Of a stretch of DNA of 64,000 nucleotides, positions 36,501 to 49,453 are shown piece after piece. How positions within the stretch are numbered: the stretch's first letter is position 1; every line of letters starts with the position of its first letter. The position numbers and the translations under genes are program-made. Below the pieces are notes generated by a model, which worked only from the letters and a program-made list of their open reading frames with translations, did no database searches and was not told the DNA's origin. The DNA is taken from assembly GCA_013399115.1 (NCBI GenBank), contig VXAA01003318.1, forward strand, positions 133,326 to 197,325, given 5' to 3'. Source of the DNA: Anseranas semipalmata. Lineage: Eukaryota > Chordata > Aves > Anseriformes > Anseranatidae.

Positions 36501-39500
36501 GCTAGTGGTATATGGATCAAATGCAACAACACTGACCCACGATTTATGTCCATGGCCTCTCGCTATTACTCGACAGTCCACAAAAGACCAAACTGTTACC
36601 AAGTCATCCTCTCCACCTGTCACTATGTATTTCCCATCAGGACTCCAACACACACACAGCAGTCCTCCAAAGTAGCTTTTCATTGTACCATGCAATTCCA
36701 CTGAATCAAAGTTAAACACACGAAGAAAACCATCCTGGCTCACACACGCCAAGAATTTCCCATCTGGGGAAAAGGCAAATTCATTCAGGGCACCCTCACC
36801 TACTGTCCATTTAAGCAGAGGGTTTCTTGTGGATTTACTCTTGCAAGTGTGAACTGCAAAACTTTCTCCTTGTTTAAGTAGCTGGTAGTGCGGGGCTGTG
36901 GTACCACAAGTGTGCTCCACGTTATATAAGTACATATTGCCACTGGAATGAGCTACTAGGAAAAGGCTTTCCGAACCTGGTACCCATTTTACACAGGTTA
37001 CTCTGGACTTGTCTATTAGTCTCTGTGAAAAACAAAGAAGACACACATCAGAAAGTCTGAAAAGTAAAGGTTTAGCGATTAACTGTAAATCTGGGCTTTT
37101 TGGGGAGAAGGGGAACAAAACTTAAGCAAAGGGAATTCAACTTTCTGGAAAGGAGCTATGTTACTGCATTCGCTAACACTTAAATCTCATCGGACAGTTA
37201 GCAGGAAATTATTTTCAGAGAAAATGCTATCAAAGGTTATTATGGTCCAAGAACATGCTTTGATCAAGCCAATCTGTTGCTACGAATCTCAAGGTAGTGT
37301 TCTTAGGTTTATTTTTCGTTGTGTATGTTAAAGAAGAGTATGAAAAGAAAAAAAATCAGAAAACAGAATGAGCTAAAGGGAAAAAAGGCTGTTACTCATC
37401 TGTATGGCAAACAAGTTATAAATCAGCAACAGTAAATTTAAACTCTGGTTTTATCTGAAATCACATATATAAAAATCACCCTCTGAAAGGAAAAAAAGTA
37501 GGCTTTAGGAGCCTTTACCAGCTTACTGACTCAGGGAGCAAATGCTACGCAGTGCCCCTGTTATCATGTGGTTGGACAGTTAAATGCATGTAAATCAGCA
37601 AATTCAGAAGGCACCACATACTCATCACCTTGGAAACCCCACCCTGCAATTACTTTTCATTCATTAGCCAAGAATCTGTCTATACTTTGTTACCACCTGA
37701 TTAAGAAGTTTCCTTTAAAGAAAAACAATTTAATAGAGTCCATCATTACAAAACAATGAACACACACACATTAAACAAGCATCTGTTGCCATAATATCTT
37801 CAATGCTGTAAGAACTGAGAGGTAGAGATAAAATCTGTAAACTCAAGGGGTCAGCTGTAGTTCTGGTGGACTTCTATATCTATCAGCAGTCAGCCACAGC
37901 ATCACTCAACTGCAACTTGGAGACAAAATTCTTTACATGCAAATTCAAGATTTGTATTTGGCACAGATTGATTATAGGCTGAAAGTAGAGCTGAGCTATA
38001 CAAAAGGCAAGAATGCAAATACAAAGAACCTCAGGAAATACCAGAACAAGTTAGAGAAGCACATAAAAAAGGCAAAGAAAAAATGCTTTGCTATGCTGTT
38101 TTTCACAAAGGAAAAAAAACTTAACTAATGTATAATACATTGCCTGCTATCCATTCTGGACCTGTAACTATCAAAAGCAGCACCTGGTCATTTTATGTTG
38201 TACTCTTGAACATATTTTTGCTGCTGTCAACTTCAGCATAAGGACCAGGAAGCCCCCCTTGTGTAACTTCTCATTTTGTACTTGCGAGCCAAGAAGAGTA
38301 CTTTTACCTGTGAACTTTTCCTCACGGGAGGTAGCTTTACAAATAACATCATCTTAGCTTCTGTTGTGATATTTTAAGTAACTTGTCACGTGTTCATTAA
38401 TATGTATCATTCATATCTCAGTAAGAATGATACCAGAAATGTTAGTCAGAAAGTTACTTTGTACATACCAAGAGAAAAATACAAAGAAGGTCAGACTAGC
38501 TTGCTTGCTAGAGGCAAGTCTTCTCCTTACAGAACTATCACTAATACAGCACAGTGAGATTTCTTGCTCTTCTATACTAGAGAAGCTCAACCTGACGTAC
38601 AACCTATACTCACAAGAGCAGTAACTCAACTTTTATGCTAGAAATTGTAAGAAACCTCAGTCTTTCAAGTCCCTATTCTCTTCTACATCAATAGAGTTAA
38701 ACAAGTATCAAGTTAAAATGCAATAGCCTTAATTCAGTCAAGCTTCAACACAACCTTCTGTGTCATAAGAGGTTAAGCCATTTCACATATCACATACAAT
38801 TAAGTGCTATCCTTATTGCTTTATCACAGGTGATAATCAAAACAGAGCTTTGTGCTACCTAAATCACCAAATTACTAACAGGACAAGTGGTGAATTCTAC
38901 TGTCTCTATTATTTTAGCACCAGCGCTAAATCTGTCAAAAGATGTAAACACTCGTTGAGCCCACTGTCTGCTTATGAAGGTATGTTTATTCTCAAATACT
39001 ATCTAAAGGCTAAATAGATCCAAAAACCAACAGGCACCTTCTTCTTGAAGCAAATGTATCAACTCAAACGTCAATAATCACTAATGTTTCTCTGAAATAG
39101 GTTTTAGATACAATCTCGAATTTCTAAACATGCACAGAGTAAATTTCACTACTGTAACTGACAGATTAAAAACATAAGTTTTTAATAACAAGTTCTAGAA
39201 TTGGTTTTAACTGCAGATAAGATCTATGTAGAAAACAAGGATTTGTCTTTTAACTCTACCCTATATGTGGGGCACTGAGCAAATCCCTATGCTAGCTTTG
39301 TAAAAAAGAAATTTTCTCATTTCATTTCCACTGAACTTGAAGAAGATGCATTTCCATCACGGTGAATTAATACTGGTGGTAACAGAGAAAAGGTAGTATT
39401 TTCTAATGTCAAGTTGCTTCAGTGCTTCCATCACTTGTGGAATACCACAAGAACTATCCAGCCTGCAATGCAGCTTTACATTGTAGAAGCTAGACAGTAA

Positions 39501-41299
39501 ACATCAAGGCATGTAAACATGCATCGGACCTTTGTGTGAAGTATTTCAGCACAAGTTTTTCTCAAGGCAACTACAGGTCAGCTACAAGAGTGGGAACCGC
39601 TTTGTGATAGGAAGTTCTAGCTATTCATAGTTTCCCACTGCCATTTTTAATACTTAAGCTACTATCATACAAGATTCAATCATTAAATCAGAGCCGTGTT
39701 TACAAAAGTAACTTGTTCACATCTGGATTAGCACTCCCAGTGGTGAAGTCGCACCAGTGCCAAAGTTTGGTTTTCTAGGAGTTAAAAAAAAATGATGCTA
39801 GAAGGAAAATTTTATCTACATATACAATGGTTTCTACCAAAAAGAGTACTCCATGCAACATTAGGAGGCTCTCCAGCACTGTTTCCCATTCAACACAAGC
39901 AGGGAGACAGAACAGGTGGGAAAAGGCTAGGAACAGAGAACGCCCCTCTTCTGATCTAGTTGTAGCTACTTTTAGAAAGCTGAGGGCTTAGTTCTAATTA
40001 TAAAACACCCCCATTGAGAACAATACTTCAATCTTCTTTGCACAGACAGAGCAAGAAAACACATGTCCCTGAGGTGGGAAAGATATGTTTGCTCAGTTTG
40101 AAAGCTGAGCAAGGCTTAACTTCATCTGCAACTCTTATTCAGATTTGAAGTCTTAAAAAAAAAAAAAAGAAAAAAAACCAAAAAAAACCCCCAAACAACT
40201 GCAAAGCTCTTTGTTACCTCATGATTTACCTGCAGTTGGATTATAACACAAAAAGCAGCAAAAACAAACAAACAAAAAACACAACAAACCAACTATCTCT
40301 GGCTTATCCTCTGCAGAAAATGCTGTCAAAGTTTTATCAGTTACCAGATCTCTTCCACTGTTAACATGCAGACACTTACCCTTCTAAGAATACCAGTACT
40401 ACCAGATAATCAGAGCCACTGGTCTTGTCACTTGGCATGAGTCCCCCCCATTTCAAGGTCCCTTCCAATCCCTAACATTCTGTGTGACAGTACTCCCTCT
40501 ATTTTTTTTTCCTCATTGCACAGATGGAGAATTTTTTTCAGGAATGTCACACGGCCCAGACCTTGTGAGCCTTCAGCTTTTCCTATACAACGTTGTTTCA
40601 TATCCTAGTCTTCCCTGAGGAAGCCTTTAGGAATCCCTGATACTGACAGTTTCTGTTGTAACATCCCGACCATAAAAAAAAAAANNNNNNNNNNNNNNNN
40701 NNNNNNNAAAGATATTTTTACCTTAATTAGTATTTAATATTTTGACCTTATGTCAAATAGTGGCTCAAATGTTTTCTTCCCTGTTCGGAGCCAGAAGCCT
40801 CCAAAACAACTGACTGCAGAGAATATGCAGCAACATTTTGATTTGTAGATCTTTTTTCTATCAGTTAACTGTCATTAGTTCTAGTTGCAGTATTACCCCA
40901 ACTAAGAAGTCCTATTTTTTTCTTTTGCCTTAAACCCCCAAAGCTTCCTTCATGAATAAAAATTGTGTAAGTATTCTAAGCCAATGAAGCAATGGAAAAA
41001 CAAAAGGTAGTGACTGAACGATGAGCTGTATAGGCAAACAAAGCCATCTACGGAACTCTGAGGATCTTTAATATCAGAAATACATTGCATGCAACAATGT
41101 TAAGATTTCTACTTACTTCCTCATTAAATAATTTGCTAGTTTCTTTTTTAATAGGGTCTATAAGTTGGACCTGGCCTGCTGAGAAGCCCACTAGAAGAGA
41201 GACACTTTCTGCTGTGGCTGTTAAGTGATTGAAGTCATGGCATGTAGGTTGTGTTCCTTTGTATATCCTTTTGTCTATTGGTTTACTCAAGTCCGCAGC
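24459..41299 (-). CDS. WDR20: WDR20 WD-repeat protein, exons 2-4 (exon 1 outside)
   Basis: WDR20 is a beta-propeller protein that binds USP12 and USP46 with UAF1 (WDR48) and stimulates their deubiquitinase activity (family knowledge). Spliced exons on the minus strand: 41299-41117 (61 codons), 37022-35745 (426 codons), then 24512-24459 (17 codons and stop). With the missing exon 1 (about 77 codons in the human gene) the total is about 581 residues, the length I recall for the long human isoform. Readthrough of exon 3 instead gives about 569 residues ending VVSFNP. WD-type segments are visible: VTCVKWVPGSESLFL, NEFAFSPDGKFLACVSQDG, LCVCWSPDGKYIVTGGEDD, YRFGSVGQDTQLCLWDL, CIVTACQEGFICTW. A long Ser/Thr/Asn/Pro-rich linker with PPPLPRSNSLPHS lies between the last two. 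Similarity to human WDR20 is almost residue for residue, recalled without a search. Confidence 0.97.
24513..35744 (-). other. WDR20: WDR20 intron 3 / proximal 3'UTR, 11.2 kb
   Basis: The intron removed for the long isoform. Its first few hundred bases (below 35727) form the 3'UTR of the readthrough isoform. The rest is AT-rich, with A and T homopolymers at about 25709-25730, 28506-28518 and 29182-29199. No CR1, LTR, coding exon or structured RNA recognised. Open frames of 60-112 residues are scattered and unconvincing. Confidence 0.7.
35523..35528 (-). terminator. WDR20: Polyadenylation signal candidate, short WDR20 isoform
   Basis: AATAAA on the minus strand about 200 bases after the SFNP stop. 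It is a plausible end for the transcript that does not splice at the exon 3 donor. Confidence 0.45.
35727..37022 (-). CDS. WDR20: WDR20 exon 3, main WD-repeat exon
   Basis: Acceptor TTTCACAG at 37023-37030, first codons RLIDKSRVTCVKW, stop TAA at 35727-35729; 431 codons and stop. It encodes most of the propeller and the disordered linker, including FSGSDEDFQDLHFGRDRANS, PVSVTYRFGSVGQDTQ and the basic stretch DRKERHHEKDHKRNHS. Near the end, codons for VVSFNP contain GTAAGT directly after AAAGTG, so the terminal codons are also a consensus splice donor. The open frame runs 32 codons upstream of the acceptor, but those codons are intronic. Relative to the human protein I recall, the linker has a few extra residues (GGTNPGS region). 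Confidence 0.97.
   Translation of the reverse strand, partial: RLIDKSRVTCVKWVPGSESLFLVAHSSGNMYLYNVEHTCGTTAPHYQLLKQGESFAVHTCKSKSTRNPLLKWTVGEGALNEFAFSPDGKFLACVSQDGFLRVFNFDSVELHGTMKSYFGGLLCVCWSPDGKYIVTGGEDDLVTVWSFVDCRVIARGHGHKSWVSVVAFDPYTTSVEESDPMEFSGSDEDFQDLHFGRDRANSTQSRLSKRNSTDSRPVSVTYRFGSVGQDTQLCLWDLTEDILFPHQPLSRARTHTNVMNATSPPAGSGGTNPGSNGNSITTPGNSVPPPLPRSNSLPHSAVSNAGSKSSVMDGAIASGVSKFATLSLHDRKERHHEKDHKRNHSMGHISSKSSDKLNLVTKTKTDPAKTLGTPLCPRMEDVPLLEPLICKKIAHERLTVLIFLEDCIVTACQEGFICTWARPGKVVSFNP
40454..40486 (+). mobile_element. Possible tiny CR1 tail remnant
   Basis: AAGGTCCCTTCCAATCCCTA followed by ACATTCTGTG resembles the last 30 bases of CR1 before the octamer tail. Too short to be sure. Confidence 0.35.
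40685..40707. other. Assembly gap (23 N)
   Basis: Undetermined bases beside an A run in WDR20 intron 2. No coding exon is affected. Confidence 0.99.
41117..41299 (-). CDS. WDR20: WDR20 exon 2
   Basis: Minus-strand acceptor TTTTTGCAG, donor GTAAGT. It is 183 bases, phase 0 at both ends. It encodes AADLSKPIDKRIYKGTQPTC, then HDFNHLTATAESVSLLVGFS, then AGQVQLIDPIKKETSKLFNE and a final E. This appears identical to the human segment as I recall it. It forms an early propeller blade. Confidence 0.97.
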
Positions 41300-41435
41300 C
41301 TGCAAAAAGAGCAAACAGAATGAAAACAGTTTATCACAATGCATACACATACAAGTTTCATTTGCAAAGGAGTTTATCCTAAGCAACAATTTATGCAGTC
41401 ACAAAACCATACTTTAAAATGCAGCTCTGTACTTG

Positions 41436-41461
41436 TTGAAGACATCAAAAGATGTCTTCAA
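41436..41461. repeat. Perfect 11 bp hairpin with AAAA loop
   Basis: TTGAAGACATC at 41436-41446 is perfectly complementary to GATGTCTTCAA at 41451-41461, with a four-base loop. It lies about 140 bases upstream of the WDR20 exon 2 acceptor in the transcript sense. It is too short for a typical microRNA precursor. Confidence 0.85.
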
Positions 41462-44249
41462 AAGGTTTACCTTTTAATATAATGTAATACTGCCATGTTT
41501 TTCAATTTTGCTAAACCCTACGCCTACCTTAGCCTTTGCAACTACATCTTGTGACAAACCAATGACAACTGTTCAGTAACACAAAGACTCCTCAAGATCA
41601 ACCTACTTCCAGGGTTCTCCTGCCAGAAGAAGCGTCCCATCACACTGAGACAAGGCATCTTCCATTTTCCTAGCAGCAGTTTTCTCAATATGAATTACAA
41701 CTAGTTTTGGTAGTGCACTAAAAATAGAGTATCCTGATCCTGTACTCTAAATGTATCCTTTTACAACAGGCAAAATGTGATTTTGGTATCAGTATTAAGA
41801 AGTGATTGACTAGACCCAAGGAGAGAGATTTCTAGGAACACTGACTCAGGGTGTTGATACTATGACTATAAATTTTTTTTAAGCCATTAAGCTACAAAAT
41901 GACTGTGCTTCTGTCACTGATTTACTGAACATGAAAATACATTGCACCATCTATAATCAAGAATGACTTCTATGCATCAATATATCAATTTTATTTACTG
42001 AACAAGCCAAATACAGCTTAGACAAAGTGCTAACAAAACAGAGGAACTTCAACATAAACAATTGAAGATCTGGCACTTAAGTGTCAGAAGAATCAAAAGG
42101 AACAGAAAAGCAGTTTAAAATGCTCTCTCAGTTGTGTAACCCATGTTTATCCCCATATCACTTCTGAACAGACACCCTAATCTTTTATCATCCAGAGATT
42201 ATATGCCTCACATTTAATATGCATGATCATCCATCAGGTTCAACTTTTTTTTTTTTTTAACTCCATATTTACTAGGTTCAGAGTCTGTAATTAGAAAGCT
42301 GCAGATACTCAATAATATTACAGACTTGAGATGCAGCTGTGATTTGGGACTTGGATTCTAATTTTGATATATACTTTTACAGTATTTTTAGTCAGAGGAA
42401 ATCAGGCCAGGCATACAGGAAATAAAAGTTGTTTGAGGAAGAGGAGAAGCTTCATGTAAAAGAAAACTGCTCCAATGTATTAAATCTTTGAGTACAGTGT
42501 TTAAAGAGCAGCAAATCCATAGCGTGCATGGAGCTATACAGGGGGAAACCAGACTTTTCTGTAAGTAGAGAAAAATCATAACTAGCTACACAGTGATTCA
42601 CATCAGGTGTGCCATTTCCAAGGCAAATTTAACTATGGGATACATGTGATAAGCATATATATGCACCAGTATTAAAGTTACGCTTATGTTTTATGGCATA
42701 TACTATAAACCAGTTTAATCAGGTATATGGCCTTCTGGTTGAAAACTCCAAAAGGAGACAATGTATTCCAACTTCTAAAGTCAGCATATTAAAAAGCTAT
42801 TCTCCAGAGCCCAGAGATCCATTACAAGCTAAAAAAGAATATTAGCAATCCCTCTTCAAGGAGAACTTAAATAGAATGCTAGCTCTACTGGGATCATAGG
42901 ATAAAGCACATGCCTACCAAGGAACATCCACAGACATGTAAATCTGTAACTTGAAGCTGAAAGATCAAATCCTAGAGGCCATGCAGTTGATCTCTTATAT
43001 TGTGCAAGATTCCCTTGTCCTAAAATAATACAAAGTGGTATCAAGAGATAACGCTCAAAATGGAGGAAATGATTCTAACTGGAAGACCATTCTACAGAAA
43101 CACATAGATGCACCCCTCTGCACCTCAAAGAAACGTACAGAGTGAACAAGGTGCTGAGTCTCTCTTGTCTCACCTATGAGACTTGAGCTGTGGCCCCTGG
43201 AGAAGAGTTTCAGCAGAACCCAGTGCCTGGGAAAGAAGATCCCTTTCAAAATAAATAGAACTCAGCCTGAATCACGTTGAGGGATTAGAGAATGGTTGAC
43301 TCTCCCAGCAGTGGAAAACATGAGTATTCCCAGGGTCTTCTACTTCCGAATCCTTACTATTCTTTTAAGTGGCACGGAATCAAGACGTAGCTATTTTCAG
43401 ATTGAAACTATACTTTGCTCTTTGTCTGGTCAAGGCTTTTTTAATCACTTACTATTGTTTTTGTTGTCCAGAAAACTTAGCATGGCTGAAGTCTTCTGAA
43501 ATTGTGTGATAACAGACCTAGCAAGACATGAAGTTCTGATAAATGAAATCTAAGCACAAGACTTCACTGTGCTTGTTCTAGCTGCTCTCAGTGAACCAGA
43601 TGGCGGGGACAATCTGTCTGAACTTAAATGGAGTATAAGCAAATTAATTCAATTACCAGAATTACCAGAAGCTAGACTTCTACTGACAGGGATGCCCTGC
43701 CTTTTATTTACATGCAGCTAGTGTTTTCAGTTGTAATTATGATATAGTTGTCTCATGGAGGTAAGTCAAAACTACAAGCACAAAGATACTTTTTTGGTCT
43801 TGTTCTCTCTTCACTGAAAGACAGGATAGAATCAATGACTGTAAGATCCAAAAGCCATTTTCTCTATTTCTGCGCATTTGAAAGTTGCTATTGGATTTTT
43901 GATAAGAACAAGAAAAGCCCTTACTCATAAAATTCAATAGGGCCTGTGACTCAGCATTTCATTAGCATACCATTAAGTCCATTTGCTATAGCTGTACTGT
44001 GGAGGATCTGATCCTCAGAAAAGAGCTTTTACATGAGATCCCAGGCCACAACTGCCAAATCCTAGGATCTAACACCATTTACTCAACAAGGTGATGTGAA
44101 CTGCCCCTCTCACTGAAGAATAGTGCTGTACATCAAAAGAGAACTGAAAGATCTTGGGATTAAGTGTTACCAAACATGGAGGCTACAAGCACAGGATAAG
44201 GCACCCTTGGCTATGCTTAAGCTGTTAGCAAGCTATTCGCATGCTTTTT

Positions 44250-44523
44250 CATAGAATCATAGAATGACCTGGGTTGAAAAGGACCTTAAAGATCATCTAG
44301 TTTCAACCCCCCTGCTCTGGGCAGGGTTGCCAACTACTAGAGCAGGCTGCCCAGCCCCACATCCAGCCTGGCCTTGAATGCCTCCAGGGATGGGGCATCC
44401 ACAACCTCTCTGGGCAACCTGTTCCAGTGCCTCACCACCCTCTGAGTGAAAAACTTCCTCCTAATATCCAACCTAAATCTCCCCTGTCTTAGTTTGAAAT
44501 CATTCCCCCTTGTCCTATCACTT
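44250..44523 (-). mobile_element. CR1 LINE 3' end, well preserved, inverted
   Basis: The plus strand begins ATAGAATCATAGAATGACCT, the reverse of the CR1 tail. The minus strand encodes the same reverse-transcriptase C-terminus as the copy at 14362. By eye only about four differences separate the two copies. It is in the same orientation as WDR20, within its intron 1. Confidence 0.95.
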
Positions 44524-46743
44524 TTGTCCCAGTTCTTTTAAATTTTTCTTTTGAAAAATACTAAACAGTATTCTAGCCTGTCCACTTCAAGGAACTTATT
44601 CCATGATGGATGATTCATGATGACAGCAACACTTCGTAATTAGAACTTAAGTTTAGTCTCGACTGAAACTAGGTTGGAGCATCTAATGCAAGGATAAGAA
44701 TCAATACCATCCTCCCTCGGAGTGAAGTCACTGTGCAAGCCATCAAAGTACATCTTCGCTAATCAAGCCTTTGTAATAGCACTTGGGCCAACCAACACCT
44801 GCACTTGAAGTCTGTCCTTTTCCACATACACTGGTGTTTCATGTACCCCTTGGGCAAAGGAACAAGGAATAATGGGTATCAGGCAACAAAAATAAGGAAT
44901 CTAACTCAACACGTGTCTGAGGTCAGTGATGCAGCTGAACAAAATTAGCATACCTGGGGCACCAACAGTTTTCGAGTCCTCTCCTTGAACAGATTAAGTC
45001 TCTAAAATTTTACACTTACTAGCAGAAGAAAAATTGACTAACATAGCCATTCAGTTCTTTGTGATGAATTTGTATTCTAGAAATAAAGTATGAATCATGT
45101 AACTGTTCTGGGGACCTTCCAGTCCCATTTAGTTGACTCTCACATCATGCTATTTTAGCAAAGTTACCCCCACTCTGCTGGAATAGGGAGATGGAGGGGA
45201 AAGAGATATAATAAAGTATGTGTGTGCATATGCATATATAATTTGCCCATTCACCCTGAATCAAGACTTCAGTAGAAAGGTGGTCAAGTGGAACATCTTA
45301 AACACAGCTTTAGATAGCTAAATACTAGGAACAAAGAAAAAAAAAAATCAGTTACCTCAATCTGAAGCAAATATTGAAGATTTCATATTCCGACATTTGA
45401 AATGTCTTATTACGATGGGCATCAACAACCTTGGTTCTGTAACCTTACGCAATTCTAAGGTCAAAGGCAGATTAATTTCTGTTCAAGATTCATTCTTTTG
45501 ATGTACTATTGATCCAAGACTCAGCTTTCATACTACAATTTCACAAACAGTGAATCACATTATTTCAAGTCAGCATTTAATCATGCTCCTTGACAGATGT
45601 GAGTTCTTCCTGTATCTTTTTCTTTTCCTAACTTACATCTGCAGCTTTCTGCAAATTCTGGTTATTGAAATATATAATAGATGCTACATTTCCTGCCAAG
45701 CTTAAAAAACATCTCCAAGATCTGAAAGGGAAGGAGTTATTTATTAATTTCTCTCAGATAACTTCAACTGTAGTCATTAAAACGTTTCATTTAGAGACCT
45801 AATAGTATTTAATATCAGATTTGCCAGCAGACTGGCTTTTAATTGGTCATATGAGTAAGTGTGAGACAGAATATTAGGTCTTTACACCTGGAATAAGAGC
45901 AAACATTTAATAAAAATTTCACTTCCAAAAATCCTCTTAAGAGAATCCCCCTAGTCCAAAGAATTAACTGATCTTGAACAGCAGATTACAGGCTGGCTAC
46001 GTATGCACAGCTACAGCACTGACAAAAGATGACAAAGAACTGAGACACTACACTTCTGAAGCAATTTTGCCAGCATTTCTGGAGCTTGGAATTCACAACA
46101 TTACCTGTAGCTTGGTATCTCTTCAACACCTTGCTGTTCAGGGATTTAACGGTCCCTCGTCTATAGCCATAATAATTTGAGAAAGCTGTGCTTGTTACAA
46201 CACTATACAAGTAACAAGCGATATCAACTCTTACAATCGTTCCTAAGCCGACTTTATTGAACTTCACAGATGCTCTTTAAATTCCTAACTGAAAAACAGA
46301 GGCAAGTTAACCCTTGCTGCAGCACTCCGCCTTACAAGATCTCCTATAGCCAACAAGGCAGGATTTTCCATTACAATTTTTTCGTTTCTTCTTCCCCCAT
46401 GCACATGCCGGTCTCTCTCTCCTTGCTGCGGGGCCAGCTGAAGGACAGAGAAAGCTGAGGAACGCAGCTGGCCCATGGCAAGAAGGGTCTGTTATTTCAG
46501 GCACTCGTGTAGAGTTTGCTGGTGAACTCTGCTCAGTGCTTCTGTCCACAAGCGTTTCTGCCAAAAATACTACCTTCAGTACTTCACGCTGGAAATCCCT
46601 CTAACTACTTCAGTATCAAAGGAGTAGCTTTCTGCAATATTTTCGTAGAGCCCACGCACAGCTCAGTTAATATTAACAACAGACTCATTTGCAGTTACTT
46701 CACCGTTGCTTTGAGCTGGTCTGGCCTCACGGCTGAGCCTGCT

Positions 46744-46800
46744 TTGGGCAGGAGGTTAGACTAGAGACCCTTCCAAGCTGAAGGGCCCTGTGATCCTATG
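46744..46800 (+). mobile_element. CR1 LINE tail fragment
   Basis: TTGGGCAGGAGGTTAGACTA then CCCTTCCAAGCTGAAG and TGTGATCCTATG match the last ~55 bases of CR1, diverged. It is heavily 5'-truncated. Confidence 0.75.
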
Positions 46801-49453
46801 TTTAGGACCAGCCAAAGCAGCAGCAACAGGGCCAGTCCCAGCTTACTTAACAGGTCTGGTTTGTATCTTAAAGGAACTTCAAGCAGGAAGAAGACTACAG
46901 GAACGAGTCAGCTGACTTTCCCTGTAAAGAATACTGACGTAGAGCAAAAGTTCTGCCTAATTTATATGGCATGAACACCACAAAGTCCAGACAACACTCC
47001 TCACATCTATAAAGCCCTAATAAAACACTGTTCAGTACAGCTGACACTGTCATAGCCAATCAGTAATAAATTAGTTTCAACAAATACAGTCAGTCTGTCA
47101 GCTTACATGCAGCTAGTGACCTTAGCTTTCTTGGTAGAAAGTTTAAAGTCTGGCAAGATCTAACATCAGTCCTAGGAATTCTTCAGATTCAATATGAATC
47201 CAAACGAACACACATTCAGGGCCACTTCAGAAACCCCCAGAAAAGAAATGAGAACTAGTTTTAAAGCTTCCAGCAATACTATCTATCTATATATTGTGTG
47301 TGTTTATATCTAAATTCTCTCTAGGGCTCTGAAAAGCCAGCAGACAATCACCATTTTTAAAGTTGCCCTGTTTATACACAGTTACAGTAGGTCTCTTCAA
47401 TGGAAGGACAGTTTCTCAAATAACTAAGAACAGTTGAGCTGCTTTTTCCATACCTAAGTGATTTGCTTAGCCTTAAGGGTTGCATAATGGGTGTTTTCTG
47501 TGTAAATACAGACCAGTTGTAAGTGTCTCCTAAGCCCTACAAAGCAATTAATGCTAGGGAAAGTTAGCCTTTATTTTGCAACAGTGCATTCAATGCATCT
47601 GCTTTATACTAAAGTCGCACTCAAACTCAAGAAAACCATTATTTCATTTTTAGTTTTGCCGTTAATATTTGTCTGAACTTCCAGCTCTGTGAATTGGAGC
47701 ACCAATAGCTTAATACTCAAAACAGCAAAACCAACGCCGGACTGTTTGCTGCGAATTGATAGAAGGGCAAGTATCAACTAACACTGAGAATAAACACACA
47801 TTCACTTCCTCTTTTTCCTCTCTAAATGAAGGTAATAGAACTTATCAGAAAGCGAAGAAGATTACACTGGACAAAATGAAGTTTGAAAACTGAAAACTAA
47901 GAAATTGGGACAAAAAACAATTAGCAAGGAGGAAAAAGAATCTGCTATTTTTAGCATGCAGCCTCAAAGACTTTCCATTAAGGTGTTTCTCTACACATTC
48001 CTTTCTCTACAAAGTCTTCAGAAAGTGTAGCTGCCAATCTGTGCCGGTTTTACTTTCAGAAATCTAAAGATTCTCATCTGCAAGACACGATCATTAATTT
48101 GGCTTTATTGACAAGGGCATATTTTCTGAGGTATTTTTTCTAATACATTAATATTTTGAATGATCTCACTCAAAGTACAAAATAATTTGCATTAGCTCTA
48201 AGCAAAAGCATTTCAAGATTTATTTCTACTTGGAGTAGAAATATTCTCCTTAATAACACTGTTCCTCACAAGCAGGGTCCTGTATTTTTGAAGGTTTTTA
48301 TAAGTTACCAAGCACTTGATTAAATGCTGAACAGGAACACTTAAGGCACGTGACAGAGTTTCTAGGATACTATATAAGAACAGCTCTGTTAGTAAAACAG
48401 GGACACCAAGTAATTTTATTTAACCTAATTTTTTTTTTTTTTTTTTAAAGTGTTCCACACAACTTATCCATAACAAAGTCTTTGATATCAATTTTGTACA
48501 AAGCTGCCTGCCAATTTGGGAAGCTACTTGATATTCTTCTCCCTTCTAGATTCAACTTCCACCTGGGGGCCGTACAAGACACACACGGATTTTGAAAGGA
48601 GAAAAGCATTGCTTAACAGGATTTCAGCATTTATTCAGACAGCAGACAACTGTGACCATATACATTAAAATAAGAGCTCTAGTCCAGACAACTGGACAGA
48701 AATCCATATTTAGGCAAAAAATCAATTTAGTTTTCTGAAGCATCCAATAAAATTATCATATTCTGTTTCCAGAAGAATTTGTCAGCACTTAAACAGAGCA
48801 AAGAGCACACACTGGTTTGAAATAAGTCTACATGATATTAACTGAACCCATGGTGATATAACTGCAAGAAAGTAGATGTGGACACCATAAAGAACAGGCA
48901 TGAAGGATTATTTGATTTGTAACTACCACAACAGTGGTAACTCCATTTCAGTAATGCTATGAACAAAAATATTTATCTGATTACAGGATAGATCAACACA
49001 TCCTACTGGGAGTATTTAAGGTGAAAGCACTTGTCTACCAATAATGATTAAAAAAAAGTCACTTTTATTTAAAACGAGTTCAAGAAAGAAAACAGAACAG
49101 CAGACACTCCAAAAAAAAAAAAAAAGAATGCTTTTTTGTTTACAAATCCCCATTCACTTCACAGGTGCATATAGAATCAACTTACCCTTTGTTTCCCTGT
49201 AGGACCGGGCAAAGGGCATTAAAGTAGGACAGGAATGTTAAGTCACTTGAGCTATTGTAGGCCAGGGAGGTTGAAGGAAATTGAAATGTTTTGAACCCTT
49301 CCACATAAAAAAAAAAAAACAACAAAACTTCTCTGTCTCCTGAGCAGAAATCACTATTGCCAGTATCTGTAACAACCTGACAGAGGTCACTGCAATCGTG
49401 CCTTTAGAAGTTTAAGGGATTTTCAATTCAACATGTCACAGGGTAACACTTAC

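Larger units (their letters stand above)
37023..41116 (-). other. WDR20: WDR20 intron 2
   Basis: About 4.1 kb, AT-rich, with A-rich tracts at 40157-40190 and 40257-40290. It contains a short assembly gap (40685-40707) and one possible scrap of CR1 tail near 40454. No exon or RNA gene recognised. Confidence 0.75.

Noticed and set aside
36076..36704. Plus-strand open frames of 97-122 residues opposite WDR20 exon 3
   Set aside because: Antisense shadows of a strongly conserved coding exon. The protein signal is on the minus strand.
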